Source: Microbulbifer aggregans
GTDB taxonomy: Bacteria; Pseudomonadota; Gammaproteobacteria; Pseudomonadales; Cellvibrionaceae
NCBI RefSeq assembly: GCF_020524005.1
Contig: NZ_JAIVKK010000001.1
Span: 186,001-250,000, forward strand
Direction of reading: 5' to 3'
Length of the DNA stretch: 64,000 bases
Shown piece by piece: positions 1 to 8,200 of the stretch (the stretch's first letter is position 1; every line of letters begins with the position of its first letter). The position numbers and the translations under genes were made by a program. A model generated the notes under the pieces. The model ran no database searches and was not told where the DNA came from. It saw nothing but the letters and a program-made list of their open reading frames with translations.

Positions 1-1
1 C

Positions 2-394
2 GATGAGTGGCGCGGCGCCCTGATTCCTGCGGCCAACGGTCATTTCAGCGCGCGGGATCTCGCTACTATTTATGGGGACCTCGCATCCGAAGCGCCAGAG
101 TTGCTGTCACTGGATACGCTCAGGGAAGCGACCAGGGAGCAGAGCAGGGGGCGGGACCGCATCTTGCAGACAGAGGTCGCTTTCGGATGCGGATTTATCC
201 TGTCCGGCGCGGCAAAGGATCTGCACTTCGGCAGTGATGCCGGGTTCGGGCACCCGGGCGCTGGCGGCAGCGTTGGTTTTGGCGACCCGAAAAACGGAGT
301 GGGCTTCGGCTATATCACCTCCCGTATGGGGCAGAGCCTGTTTATGGACCAGCGCGCGATCGGGCTGGTGGAATGTCTTTATCGCCTGATCTGA
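2..394 (+). CDS. Serine hydrolase, beta-lactamase family, C-terminal part (5' end outside window)
   Basis: The open frame enters from the left edge and ends in TGA at 392-394, so about 130 C-terminal residues are seen. The stretch IPAANGHFSARDLATIYGDL near the start and the later FGHPGAGGSVGFGDP are the helix and the H-x-G region typical of beta-lactamase-related esterases and class C-like penicillin-recognising enzymes. In that family the HxG triad takes the place of the KTG box. The catalytic SxxK serine would lie upstream, outside the window, so substrate (ester or beta-lactam) cannot be judged. slyX follows 16 bases downstream on the same strand. Confidence 0.8.
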   Translation, partial: DEWRGALIPAANGHFSARDLATIYGDLASEAPELLSLDTLREATREQSRGRDRILQTEVAFGCGFILSGAAKDLHFGSDAGFGHPGAGGSVGFGDPKNGVGFGYITSRMGQSLFMDQRAIGLVECLYRLI

Positions 395-410
395 GTAAGA
401 GGTAATCGTT

Positions 411-638
411 GTGTCTGATATTGAAAGTGCGCTGGTCGCACGCGTGGATGAGCTGGAGAGCCGGGTAGCATTCCAGGAGGATACACTGGCGCAATTAAAC
501 GACCAGATTGCTGCCCAGGATGCACAGATCCGAGTACTGGTATCGCGGTTGCGCGAGATGACAACCCGGTATCAGGATCTTTCTTACGAAATGCAAAAGG
601 AATTGAAGCCCGCGGACGAAAAACCTCCGCACTATTGA
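411..638 (+). CDS. slyX: SlyX family protein
   Basis: A 75-residue acidic protein with a GTG start, almost wholly predicted coiled coil: leucine/valine heptads run through residues 8-50 and a polar tail ends in PPHY, a C-terminal signature of SlyX proteins. Length matches the family (about 70-75 residues). The family is of unknown biochemical function; in enterobacteria the gene lies near slyD. Here it follows a serine hydrolase gene by 16 bases and may be cotranscribed with it. Confidence 0.9.
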   Translation: MSDIESALVARVDELESRVAFQEDTLAQLNDQIAAQDAQIRVLVSRLREMTTRYQDLSYEMQKELKPADEKPPHY

Positions 639-1432
639 AGCCCATTGTGGCGCCCCGGTTCAGAGGGCGCCGCGCTAAAATAGTGCCCGGCCAGGTCCCC
701 GGTTCGAAATCGCTGAGAGCAATACTGGGGATAAGTCGGCGCCATTTTCTTTATGCGCCGTGCCCCCCGGCGCTACCACCGTTCCTTGAGATTTATTCAT
801 CCTGGAAGAGGCTTTTGGCTGTCGGCTGAATGGCTGAAAATTTCTTTTTTTCTCTCCGCGTCAAGCCTTGACAATTTTTTTTCCACATTTAATCGGCGTG
901 TTTTTTATCGATTCCTGGCGTGCGTGAAATTGGTACGCCGGGGAAAAATAATCCCATAACTAATTGATTCTAAAGGAAAAATCGAAACGATTAAAAATTG
1001 ATCAGTTTGCTGGAGGTAAGCGAAGACGGGGTTTGGCACCAACTTTTCTCACTTCATGCACAAACTTATCCACAGAAATTGTGGAAGACTCAATTACACG
1101 CTGGCACAGCTCTTTTTGGTGCCTTTTAAACGCACGGATTTTTGCCATTGGTGGCTTGCCGCATCCTGGTGCAGTGCGTATGCCGCAGTATGGTTGTACG
1201 CGTTTTATCCAGGTGCATATTTAGTTTTTACTGCAGTGCCAAATTTGCGGACCAGGCAGTAGACCTGATCACACTTTCCGCATAGTCTTCCCGACCATGG
1301 CGAACGCGGTTCAGCTACCAGTCAGGAACAGGTAGCAATACTGCGCATATCGGCCCCGCCTGGTGCCCGTTGGGATCAAGCGGGGCGGGCCGAACTCTCA
1401 CCCGATTAGTAAAAGCGTTAGGAGAAGCTTCA
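639..1432. other. Long intergenic region, partly AT-rich, no convincing gene
   Basis: About 790 bases separate slyX from the OmpA-like lipoprotein gene. From about 840 to 1240 the composition turns AT-rich with runs of T and A, unlike the neighbouring genes. Short open frames occur on both strands but none has a ribosome binding site together with a recognisable product. There is a TTGACA at 868-873 and one TTATCCACA (perfect DnaA-box sequence) at 1066-1074, both probably chance. The region probably holds the promoter and leader of the downstream lipoprotein gene. Confidence 0.5.
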
Positions 1433-2083
1433 ATGAAAAAATGGGTAGCCATTCTTGCTCTGGGTTCACTGGTGGGTTGTACCACTCTGGATCCCTACAC
1501 CCAGGAAAGCAAAACCAGCAATGCCGCCAAGGGCGCAGGTGCTGGTGCTGTGGCTGGCGCCATCATCGGTGCTGCAACAGCCAGTAAAAGCGATCGCAAG
1601 AAGGGTGCAATTACCGGTGCTCTCGGTGGCGCAGCCATCGGCGGTGGTATCGGTTACTACATGGATCGCCAGGAAATGGCCCTGCGCCAGCGCCTGGAAG
1701 GTACTGGTGTACGCGTTCAGCGTGAAGGCGACAACATCCGCCTGATCATGCCGGGCAACATCACCTTCGCAACCAGCCGCTACGAAATCCGTACCGATTT
1801 CTACGACACACTGGACTCTGTTGTACTGGTACTGAAAGAGTTCGACAAAACTGCGATTCGCGTAAGCGGCCACACCGACAGCACTGGTTCTGATGTTACC
1901 AACCAGACCCTGTCTGAGCGCCGTGCGCAATCTGTTGCTGACTTCTTTGCCACACGCGGCGTTGCTGCAGGCCGGGTTCAGGCTGTTGGTTACGGCGAAC
2001 GTTACCCGCTCGCTTCCAATGATAATGACGCCGGACGCCAGGCAAACCGCCGGGTAGAGCTGGAACTACTGCCGCTGCAGTAG
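1433..2083 (+). CDS. OmpA-family lipoprotein with glycine zipper (YiaD-like)
   Basis: The ATG at 1433 is chosen because GGAG lies 8 bases upstream and it begins a lipoprotein signal, MKKWVAILALGSLVGC, with lipobox LVGC and lipidated Cys16. The mature part has a Gly/Ala-rich glycine-zipper segment (about residues 30-75) followed by an OmpA C-terminal peptidoglycan-binding domain (about 105-216). That domain carries the GHTDSTGS loop and the N-x-x-LSERRA motif which contact meso-diaminopimelate. Such proteins sit in the outer membrane and tether it to the cell wall. A strong rho-independent terminator follows at once, so the gene is probably monocistronic. Confidence 0.92.
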   Translation: MKKWVAILALGSLVGCTTLDPYTQESKTSNAAKGAGAGAVAGAIIGAATASKSDRKKGAITGALGGAAIGGGIGYYMDRQEMALRQRLEGTGVRVQREGDNIRLIMPGNITFATSRYEIRTDFYDTLDSVVLVLKEFDKTAIRVSGHTDSTGSDVTNQTLSERRAQSVADFFATRGVAAGRVQAVGYGERYPLASNDNDAGRQANRRVELELLPLQ

Positions 2084-2092
2084 GAAGATAGA

Positions 2093-2115
2093 AGGGCGCT
2101 CAGGCGCCCTTTTTT
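2093..2115 (+). terminator. Rho-independent terminator of the OmpA-like lipoprotein gene
   Basis: A 7-bp GC-rich stem AGGGCGC / GCGCCCT (2093-2099 and 2104-2110) closes a TCAG loop and is followed by five T residues (2111-2115). It lies 10 bases after the stop codon. Confidence 0.9.
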
Positions 2116-2142
2116 ATTGTCCGGAATTGTCAGGGGAAGACG

Positions 2143-2715
2143 ATGCCTCATTCGTACATGGACGGGATACGACAGATACTACTCTCCGCCCGGTTGGTTT
2201 GGGTGGGCGCAATACTGGCGGTAATGTTGCGTACGCCTGCGACCCACTCCCTTGAGGTCGCTGAATCCGCGGCTGCGCCCCTGTCTGAAGCGCCGGCCAC
2301 TGCGACAGCTGGCAGCGCGGCCAGTCCTCAGCAAACTAGTGATGACGTTGCGATCGCTTCGCGATTTGAGCAGGCTGACCTGGTGGCGCAGGTTCGGATC
2401 ACTACCGTTCATCGCGTAATCGACAATGCGTTGTCAGAGCCTGGCATGACAGCCATTCTTGGATACGTCTATTCCGCCAAAGCTCAGAGAGTCTATAAAG
2501 GCGAAGCGGGAACGCTTCTGGCGTTTCGCGTTACCTTTGACGCCTGCCAGGAAAAACTGAAAAAGGGTGAGCAGTATCTTATTTTCGCCGCTGCCGATAC
2601 TGAAGGTCGCCTGCAGGTGGATAGCTGCGATGGAATTCTGTCCGGCGCAGACGCGACATCGCTACTCGTGTATTTTGATGGCGAGAGCGCAAAATCAGAG
2701 CGGGAAAAACTCTAG
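2143..2715 (+). CDS. Secreted or anchored protein with NTR/TIMP-like fold (predicted)
   Basis: A 190-residue protein with a hydrophobic N-terminal segment (about residues 11-29: LLSARLVWVGAILAVML), then an Ala/Ser/Thr/Pro-rich linker to about residue 65. The C-terminal part begins FEQADLVAQVRI and continues with a YKGEAG...FRVTFDACQEKLKKGEQYLIFA pattern ending in a second Cys (DSCDG). This resembles the beta-barrel tissue-inhibitor-like proteins found in many bacteria, in which two cysteines form a disulfide. GGGGAAG stands just upstream of the ATG. Function is unknown; a periplasmic inhibitor or binding role is only a family guess. Confidence 0.75.
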   Translation: MPHSYMDGIRQILLSARLVWVGAILAVMLRTPATHSLEVAESAAAPLSEAPATATAGSAASPQQTSDDVAIASRFEQADLVAQVRITTVHRVIDNALSEPGMTAILGYVYSAKAQRVYKGEAGTLLAFRVTFDACQEKLKKGEQYLIFAAADTEGRLQVDSCDGILSGADATSLLVYFDGESAKSEREKL

Positions 2716-3059
2716 CTTGAATGTGATGGTCGCCAGGCTACTTAAGCGTCTCTCGGGCAAACTTTTTCGCCGTCCCCGGTTGGTTAGAACTTATATAGAT
2801 AAAACCAGCCTCGTATACAGCCAAAAACACTGAATATCTGGAATATTGTTCCTTGAAGTGCGGCAATTGGGGATTATTCTTATCAGTAATGGCGCAGACT
2901 TCTTCCGCATAATCCCTTGCCGAGAAGAACGTTGTGGCTTTAGGCGAGAGGCCGGAGCGATATGGCCTCAAGCTTGCCGCAGGTGCCTCGCACGCGATGA
3001 GCGGGCCTGGGCGATCTGTTCCACATGCACACTCTCAACCACCTGGGGTCATTGGGTAT
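2716..3059. other. Intergenic region without recognisable gene
   Basis: About 340 bases between two small-protein genes. The open frames here have no ribosome binding site and no recognisable product. The next gene's likely start (3060) is internal to a longer frame whose upstream part has no signal-like features. Confidence 0.5.
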
Positions 3060-3452
3060 ATGAAAAAACTACTGTTGCCACTGATTATTTTACTGCTCAT
3101 CATCGGCTATTTCATGTCGCAGAAGGCAGATCGTGCGGTCGACAACGATTACGACAAGCTCGAGCAGCCGAACAGCGAGAGCATGGACAGCACCACGCCT
3201 GACACCACAATACCGGACAATGACAATGCGCCGGTTATTACGGAGCCGGATCAATCGGAAAGTTCCACGGACCGCCTGATTGACGAATCCAAGGAAGCCG
3301 CAGAAGCGGCGGGTGATGTCATAGAGGATACGGCGAAAAAGGCCGGTGAGGCCCTGGAGGACGCCGGTGAGGCGACTAAAGATGCCGCTGAGGATGCCCT
3401 CGACAAGCTCAAGGGCGAAGACAAGCCAGATACCGAGGATGAGCCCCAGTAA
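3060..3452 (+). CDS. Small membrane-anchored acidic protein of unknown function
   Basis: The ATG at 3060 begins MKKLLLPLIILLLIIGYFM, an N-terminal signal-anchor, followed by about 110 very hydrophilic residues rich in Asp, Glu, Thr and Ala. Residues about 75-125 repeat an A-x-E-A-x-(D/E)-A-x-K/D-x-A pattern (AAEAAGDVIEDTAKKAGEAL), probably one long amphipathic helix of the late-embryogenesis/YtxH-like kind. The longer frame from 2934 is less likely because its extra 42 residues would precede the signal-anchor. Shine-Dalgarno match is weak. A terminator follows. Function unknown; probably a periplasm-facing envelope protein. Confidence 0.7.
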   Translation: MKKLLLPLIILLLIIGYFMSQKADRAVDNDYDKLEQPNSESMDSTTPDTTIPDNDNAPVITEPDQSESSTDRLIDESKEAAEAAGDVIEDTAKKAGEALEDAGEATKDAAEDALDKLKGEDKPDTEDEPQ

Positions 3453-3473
3453 CGCGGTTCTCCAGCAACCCCT

Positions 3474-3503
3474 AAAAGGCCGCGACTTGCTCGCGGCCTT
3501 TTT
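3474..3503 (+). terminator. Rho-independent terminator
   Basis: Stem AAGGCCGCGA / TCGCGGCCTT (about 3476-3485 and 3491-3500), loop CTTGC, flanked by A and T runs that end at 3503. It lies just after the small anchored acidic protein gene and would end its transcript. Confidence 0.9.
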
Positions 3504-3555
3504 GTTTACAGTTTTTTTTCTAAGCTTATTGAGGCGGTAACCTGTTTCTAAAGCA

Positions 3556-3924
3556 ATGATCGAACACAGCTGGCACCACAATCACGACATACTGGAAATA
3601 CGCCCGGTTGCAAACCTGAAACCGGCCGAATTTCGCGCACTCGCTGCGCAGGTTGATCCGGTGATCAGCCAGCAGGGCGGGCTGCAAGGCCTGTTGATCG
3701 ACGCCCGTCACAGTAAGGGGCTGCGCAATTTTGTATCGCTGGTCTCACACTGTGTGTTTACCCATAACGAGCATCGACACCTGCACAAGATTGCCATTCT
3801 CTCCGACAACACACTCCTGACCCTGATGCCCCAGCTGTTGAATCATTTTGTCGCGGCAGAAGTGCGGCCATTCCAGGGCGATGAAATGGCTCCGGCACTG
3901 GATTGGCTTACCCATCCCGGGTAA
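3556..3924 (+). CDS. SpoIIAA-like (STAS/CRAL-TRIO-type) protein
   Basis: A 122-residue cytosolic protein fitting the SpoIIAA-like family (DUF3478). It has an N-terminal beta strand (ILEIRPVANLKPAEF), a central GLQGLLIDAR strand, the basic histidine-rich helix VFTHNEHRHLHKIAILSD and a C-terminal helix ending in DWLTHPG. The family adopts a STAS-like alpha/beta fold and is thought to bind small hydrophobic ligands or partner proteins, but no activity is established. The rsmJ gene starts 30 bases downstream, so the two are probably cotranscribed. Confidence 0.85.
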   Translation: MIEHSWHHNHDILEIRPVANLKPAEFRALAAQVDPVISQQGGLQGLLIDARHSKGLRNFVSLVSHCVFTHNEHRHLHKIAILSDNTLLTLMPQLLNHFVAAEVRPFQGDEMAPALDWLTHPG

Positions 3925-3954
3925 ATTCAGCGCTTTTTTAGCGGATTATCCTCA

Positions 3955-4752
3955 ATGGAACTGGCCGTCATTGCAGCGGAAGATCGTTTTTGTGTGGATG
4001 CGGAGGCGTTGGCATCCGAACTCCACGTACCGTTTTTGGGTAGTATCGCTGCGAAAGCAGTTGATAACTTTGCATTTGTACTGGAGTTGGGATCTGCATT
4101 GCAGTTGTGCGAGACCGGGCGCAAGGCGCCGGGTCCGGTGCTGGTAGATTTTGTTGCCGGTGCCGCGGCCCACAGGCGCAAGTTCGGCGGTGGTAAAGGG
4201 CAGCAGATAGCCAAGGCGGTTGGGGTACGCAGCGGTTTTTATCCCAAAGTGCTGGACGCTACCGCCGGACTCGGGCGGGATGCCTTTGTGTTGGCCTCTC
4301 TCGGTTGTGAGGTGCGGTTACTGGAGCGTAACCCCGTGGTCTACGCCCTGCTGGCAGATGGGGTCAGGCGTTTACATGAAGCAGCTGCAATGGATCGGGA
4401 GTTGGCACCGATTGCCGGGCGTATGATTCTTGAAGATCGAGTGGACAGCGCAGAGGTATGGTTGGCCGCGCAACCGGAGGAATCGCTACCAGTGGTATTT
4501 CTGGATCCGATGTTTCCCAGTCGGGAAAAAAGCGCCAAAGTGAAAAAAGAGATGGTGGCTTTCCATCATCTGGTCGGTAGTGATGAAGATGCGAATGGGC
4601 TTTTGGCACCTGCCCGGGCGGCGTGCTATTACCGCACCGTAGTGAAGCGGCCGCGTCTGGCACCGTATCTGGCGGATGAAAAACCCAACCTGTCTCTGGA
4701 AGGCAAGTCCGGCCGTTTCGATATTTATACCCGGCACGGGGTTCCAGGTTGA
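3955..4752 (+). CDS. rsmJ: 16S rRNA (guanine1516-N2)-methyltransferase
   Basis: A 265-residue class I SAM methyltransferase of the RsmJ family, which methylates G1516 of 16S rRNA at N2. The SAM-binding motif I is DATAGLGRDAF (101-111), the acidic end of strand 2 is LERNP (123-127), and the catalytic NPPY-like loop is LDPMFPSR (183-190) followed by the family-typical Lys-rich stretch. The N-terminal domain carries FVAGAAAHRRKFGGGKGQ, also conserved in RsmJ. Length is close to the family's roughly 250 residues. The gene converges on sdaA, with a 10-bp stem hairpin between them. Confidence 0.95.
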   Translation: MELAVIAAEDRFCVDAEALASELHVPFLGSIAAKAVDNFAFVLELGSALQLCETGRKAPGPVLVDFVAGAAAHRRKFGGGKGQQIAKAVGVRSGFYPKVLDATAGLGRDAFVLASLGCEVRLLERNPVVYALLADGVRRLHEAAAMDRELAPIAGRMILEDRVDSAEVWLAAQPEESLPVVFLDPMFPSREKSAKVKKEMVAFHHLVGSDEDANGLLAPARAACYYRTVVKRPRLAPYLADEKPNLSLEGKSGRFDIYTRHGVPG

Positions 4753-4754
4753 AG

Positions 4755-4778
4755 CGTTCCCGCCATTTGGCGGGAACG
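4755..4778. terminator. Perfect 10-bp hairpin between convergent rsmJ and sdaA
   Basis: CGTTCCCGCC and GGCGGGAACG form an uninterrupted stem around an ATTT loop, 2 bases after the rsmJ stop and 17 bases before the sdaA stop. There is no T run on either side, so it is either a weak bidirectional terminator or an mRNA 3'-end stabiliser. Confidence 0.55.
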
Positions 4779-4794
4779 TGGAGGAGGGCACTAA

Positions 4795-6180
4795 TCAGCA
4801 GTTGACGGCGTTGACTGCAAGCCCTCCGAGAGAGGTTTCCTTGTACTTGCTCTGCATGTCGATACCGGTTTGACGCATGGTCTCGATCACGCTGTCCAGT
4901 GGGACAATATGGGCGCCTGTGCCGCGCAGGGCCAATCGCGCCGCGTTGATGGCCTTTACTGCGCCCATGGTATTGCGCTCGATACAGGGCACCTGCACCA
5001 GCCCACCAATAGGGTCGCAGGTCAGACCGAGGTTGTGCTCCATGCCGATTTCAGCGGCATTCTCGATCTGCTGGTTCGTTCCCCCCTGAACCGCGGCAAG
5101 TCCGGCGGAGGCCATAGAGCAGGCGACGCCGATTTCACCCTGGCAGCCGACCTCTGCTGCGGAAATCGACGCATTTTTTTTGAATAGCATGCCGACTGCG
5201 CCGGCAGTGAGCATGAATTCCACTACCTGGTCTTTCAGGTCGCCGTGAATTTCCGGGTCGTGCACAAACTGGACGTAATAGGCGATCGTGGCGGGGATTA
5301 CACCGGCAGCGCCGTTGGTGGGCGCGGTGACAATACGACCGCGTGCGGCATTCTCTTCGTTCACCGCCAGCGCAAACAGGCTCACCCAGTCGAGGATGGC
5401 CAGCCCCTGACGGCGCTCCTCATCGGTTTGCTTGCTGAGTTCCCGGTAGTGCTCTTCGGCACGGCGGCGCACACCGAGGCCGCCGGGGAGAACTCCCTTC
5501 TGGTGACAGCCTCGCTCGATGGAGGCCTCCATTACCTGCCAGATTTTCCAAAGGCCGTCTTTAACTTCCTGCTCACTGCGCAGCGCCTTCTCGTTGGTCA
5601 TGGCCAGTTCGGCGATGGTCCAGTTGTGCTGTTCGCAGATTTCCATCATTTCTTCGGCGGAGCCGAAATCGTACGGGAGGATGGTGGCAATCTCTTCTTT
5701 GTGTTTGAAGTCTTCCTCCGAGAGTACGAAGCCGCCGCCAATGGAGAAGTAGCTGCGTTCGAAGAGTAGGGTGTCGCCGGCAAAGGCCCGGCAGGTCATG
5801 CCGTTGGAGTGTTGCGGCAGAAACTCTTCCATATGGAACAGAAGGTCGCGCTCCCGGCTGAAATTGATATTGTGATCGCCGGCCAGGTTCAGGGTTTGTT
5901 CGCGCTCAATGGCGTCCAGGCGCTGGTCGATGGTGTCGACCTCGATGGTGTCGGGAGCCTTGCCCTCAAGGCCCATCAGTACGGCCATATCGGTGCCGTG
6001 CCCAACGCCGGTCAGTGCAAGGGAGCCGTATAGATGTACTTCCACACGGTTGCTCTTCGCCAGATCCCCGCGTTCCTGAAGGTCTGTGACAAATTGTTTG
6101 GCCGCAACCATGGGGCCTACAGTGTGAGAGCTGGATGGTCCGATACCGATCTTGAACAGCTCGAAAATGCTGATACTCAT
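4795..6180 (-). CDS. sdaA: L-serine ammonia-lyase (iron-sulfur dependent serine dehydratase)
   Basis: Start at 6180 gives [20 protein letters not shown], the standard N terminus; the frame extends 15 codons further up but those codons are not conserved in the family. At 461 residues it is the single-chain type with beta and alpha domains. It deaminates L-serine to pyruvate and ammonia using a [4Fe-4S] cluster. The cluster cysteines lie in the [16 protein letters not shown] segment and in [13 protein letters not shown]. The protein ends in Asn-Cys; in studied homologues this C-terminal cysteine caps the free iron in the resting enzyme. Convergent with rsmJ. Confidence 0.96.
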   Translation of the reverse strand: MSISIFELFKIGIGPSSSHTVGPMVAAKQFVTDLQERGDLAKSNRVEVHLYGSLALTGVGHGTDMAVLMGLEGKAPDTIEVDTIDQRLDAIEREQTLNLAGDHNINFSRERDLLFHMEEFLPQHSNGMTCRAFAGDTLLFERSYFSIGGGFVLSEEDFKHKEEIATILPYDFGSAEEMMEICEQHNWTIAELAMTNEKALRSEQEVKDGLWKIWQVMEASIERGCHQKGVLPGGLGVRRRAEEHYRELSKQTDEERRQGLAILDWVSLFALAVNEENAARGRIVTAPTNGAAGVIPATIAYYVQFVHDPEIHGDLKDQVVEFMLTAGAVGMLFKKNASISAAEVGCQGEIGVACSMASAGLAAVQGGTNQQIENAAEIGMEHNLGLTCDPIGGLVQVPCIERNTMGAVKAINAARLALRGTGAHIVPLDSVIETMRQTGIDMQSKYKETSLGGLAVNAVNC

Positions 6181-6458
6181 GGGTTCGCTGTTTTCCCGCC
6201 ATTGGCAGCTTGGTTGGGCAGACACGTCAGGTGCGCCCGCTGCACTAAGTGTAGTTTTCTGTCGTTTTGAAGGCGGCGCGGATAAGCCCTAATTAGGCCG
6301 GAGCGCGCGCGGGCGACAACTTCGCTGATGCCGTTACGCCATGCAAGCGCTTGTGATAAATCGAGATATTATTTGGTAGTAGCCGAGGCTCGTGTAACAA
6401 ACGACTACACGGCACTCGGCAAACAGAGAGAATATTGCGGATAGTGGGCGGGCTTTGG

Positions 6459-7436
6459 TCAGCTTGCCGTCGCCACGATTGTTGCCCTCAGTGGGGCGGG
6501 GTGGCCTTCGGCTGTCTTGTTGTGATCGTCGGGATCCAGAAAATCCGCCAGTGACTCAAACTGCATCCAGTCGGTACTGCGTTGCTCTTCCAGGGTAGTT
6601 CGGTCGACGTCCACCGTACGTACGTCGGTAAAGCCCGATTTGCGCAGCCAGCTTTCCAGTGTTGCGGTAGTGGGGAAAAACCACACATTACGCATCTTTG
6701 CGTAGCGATCTTCCGGGACCAGGCACTCACCCAGCCCGCCCTCGATAACCAGTGTTTCGAGGACGAGCTGTCCGCCAGGGCGCAGCGTGTCTCGCAATTC
6801 GCGCAGGTGATCGAGGGGTGAGCGGCGGTGATACAGGACGCCCATTGAAAGTGTGGTGTCGAAGGCTCGAAGATTCGCGGGCAGTGCTTCGATGCCAAGG
6901 GGCAGTACATCCACCGGCAGATCCATGCCGAGGTATTTTTTCAGCGCGTAAAACTGGGCAACGAATTTGGCGGACGGATCAATACCGATCACCCGCCTCG
7001 CGCCGGCACCGAACTGTCGCCAGCAGTGGTAGCCGCTGCCACAGCCAACATCCAGCACCAGGCGGTTTTCCAGTGGTTCCATGTGCGGCGCCACCCGATT
7101 CCATTTCCAGTCTGAGCGCCATTCGGTATCGATCAACAAATCGAAGATCGTCCATGGACCCTTGCGCCACGGGTGCAGTTTGCGCAGCTGTGATTCAAGC
7201 TGCGCCAACTGCTCGGGTGTGGCGTCGTCGGCGCGGCCGGCCCGCACTTCATTGGCGCAGGTCACCGTTGAGGGGGTGATGTCCGGAAGGCCATCGAGAG
7301 CGGCTTGCCAATCCGGCAAGTCACCCCAGCGCTGAGGATCGAGCCCTTCGGCAATCTGCTGGGGCAGGGAGGTTAGCCAGGTCCGCAGCGCAGGGATGTG
7401 CTGCAGGCCGGCGTAGAGCTGGGTGTAGTCGATCAT
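6459..7436 (-). CDS. cmoB: tRNA U34 carboxymethyltransferase CmoB
   Basis: A 325-residue protein matching CmoB throughout: basic N-terminal domain with LHPWRKGPW, then a Rossmann SAM-type domain with DVGCGSGYHCWR and GIDPSAKFVAQF. It transfers the carboxymethyl group of carboxy-S-adenosylmethionine to 5-hydroxyuridine at wobble position 34 of tRNAs, making cmo5U. It is downstream of cmoA with 14 bases between, and probably in the same transcript as the M16 protease gene. Conserved CmoB signatures such as LGIEALP and GVLYHRRSPL are present. Confidence 0.96.
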   Translation of the reverse strand: MIDYTQLYAGLQHIPALRTWLTSLPQQIAEGLDPQRWGDLPDWQAALDGLPDITPSTVTCANEVRAGRADDATPEQLAQLESQLRKLHPWRKGPWTIFDLLIDTEWRSDWKWNRVAPHMEPLENRLVLDVGCGSGYHCWRQFGAGARRVIGIDPSAKFVAQFYALKKYLGMDLPVDVLPLGIEALPANLRAFDTTLSMGVLYHRRSPLDHLRELRDTLRPGGQLVLETLVIEGGLGECLVPEDRYAKMRNVWFFPTTATLESWLRKSGFTDVRTVDVDRTTLEEQRSTDWMQFESLADFLDPDDHNKTAEGHPAPLRATIVATAS

Positions 7437-7450
7437 TGGCGAAATACTGC

Positions 7451-8191
7451 TTAGCTATCGCGCTGTTTGATGGCGATGATGGAGGCGAAATTGAAGCACT
7501 GGAACCAGACGTCGACACTGCTGAAGCCGACCGATTTGAGCCGTTCACGGTGATCAAACAGGGTTTCCGGAATAAGGACATTTTCCAGCGCACTGCGTTT
7601 TTGTGCGATCTCCAGCGCGCTGTAGCCATTGGCGGCCTTGAACGCGTGATGCAGGTCGATCATCAGTTCCTGATGGTCGGTATCGGAAAAGGCCACTTTC
7701 TCCGACAGGATCAACACCCCACCCGGGCGCAGCCCGTCGTAGATTTTCTGCAGGATTTGCTGTCGCTCCGCGGTGGCGATGAACTGAAGGGTAAAGTTCA
7801 GTACTACTACGGATGCGTCTTGAATCGGCACGTTTTGCAGGTTGTCGCAGATCAGCGTAACCGGCACTTGCCCGCTGTCTGCAGCGAGCACGGTGCGGGC
7901 GCGATCGATCATGGCCTGGGAGTTGTCCACCGCAATGATCTCGCAATCCGCCGCCGGGATGCGGTGGCGCATAGCGAGTGTTGCGGCACCCAGCGAGCTG
8001 CCGAGGTCGTAACACCGGCTACCCGCCTGGGCAAAGCGCTCGGCCAGCGTACCGATCATCGCCACAATCGTGGTGTAGCCAGGTACCGAACGCTGGATCA
8101 TATCCGGAAACACGTCGACCACTGACTGGTCGAACGAGAATCCGGCGACTTCCCCCAGAGGGTTTGCGTAAATATCGTCTTTCTTGCTCAC
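7451..8191 (-). CDS. cmoA: Carboxy-S-adenosyl-L-methionine synthase CmoA
   Basis: A 246-residue protein with the CmoA N terminus ([36 protein letters not shown], about residues 4-39) and a SAM pocket with [13 protein letters not shown] and [10 protein letters not shown]. CmoA converts S-adenosylmethionine and prephenate to carboxy-SAM, the unusual donor used by CmoB. It lies between the M16 protease gene (9 bases) and cmoB (14 bases) on the minus strand, so the three are likely one operon. Length equals that of E. coli CmoA within a residue or two. Confidence 0.96.
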   Translation of the reverse strand: MSKKDDIYANPLGEVAGFSFDQSVVDVFPDMIQRSVPGYTTIVAMIGTLAERFAQAGSRCYDLGSSLGAATLAMRHRIPAADCEIIAVDNSQAMIDRARTVLAADSGQVPVTLICDNLQNVPIQDASVVVLNFTLQFIATAERQQILQKIYDGLRPGGVLILSEKVAFSDTDHQELMIDLHHAFKAANGYSALEIAQKRSALENVLIPETLFDHRERLKSVGFSSVDVWFQCFNFASIIAIKQRDS

Positions 8192-8200
8192 GGCAAATTC

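Noticed and set aside
868..893. TTGACA and TTTAAT as a sigma-70 promoter
   Set aside because: The spacer is only 14 bases, too short for a normal promoter.
1066..1074. Perfect DnaA box TTATCCACA
   Set aside because: A single copy with no second box within the intergenic region and no dnaA/dnaN neighbourhood; expected by chance in AT-rich DNA.
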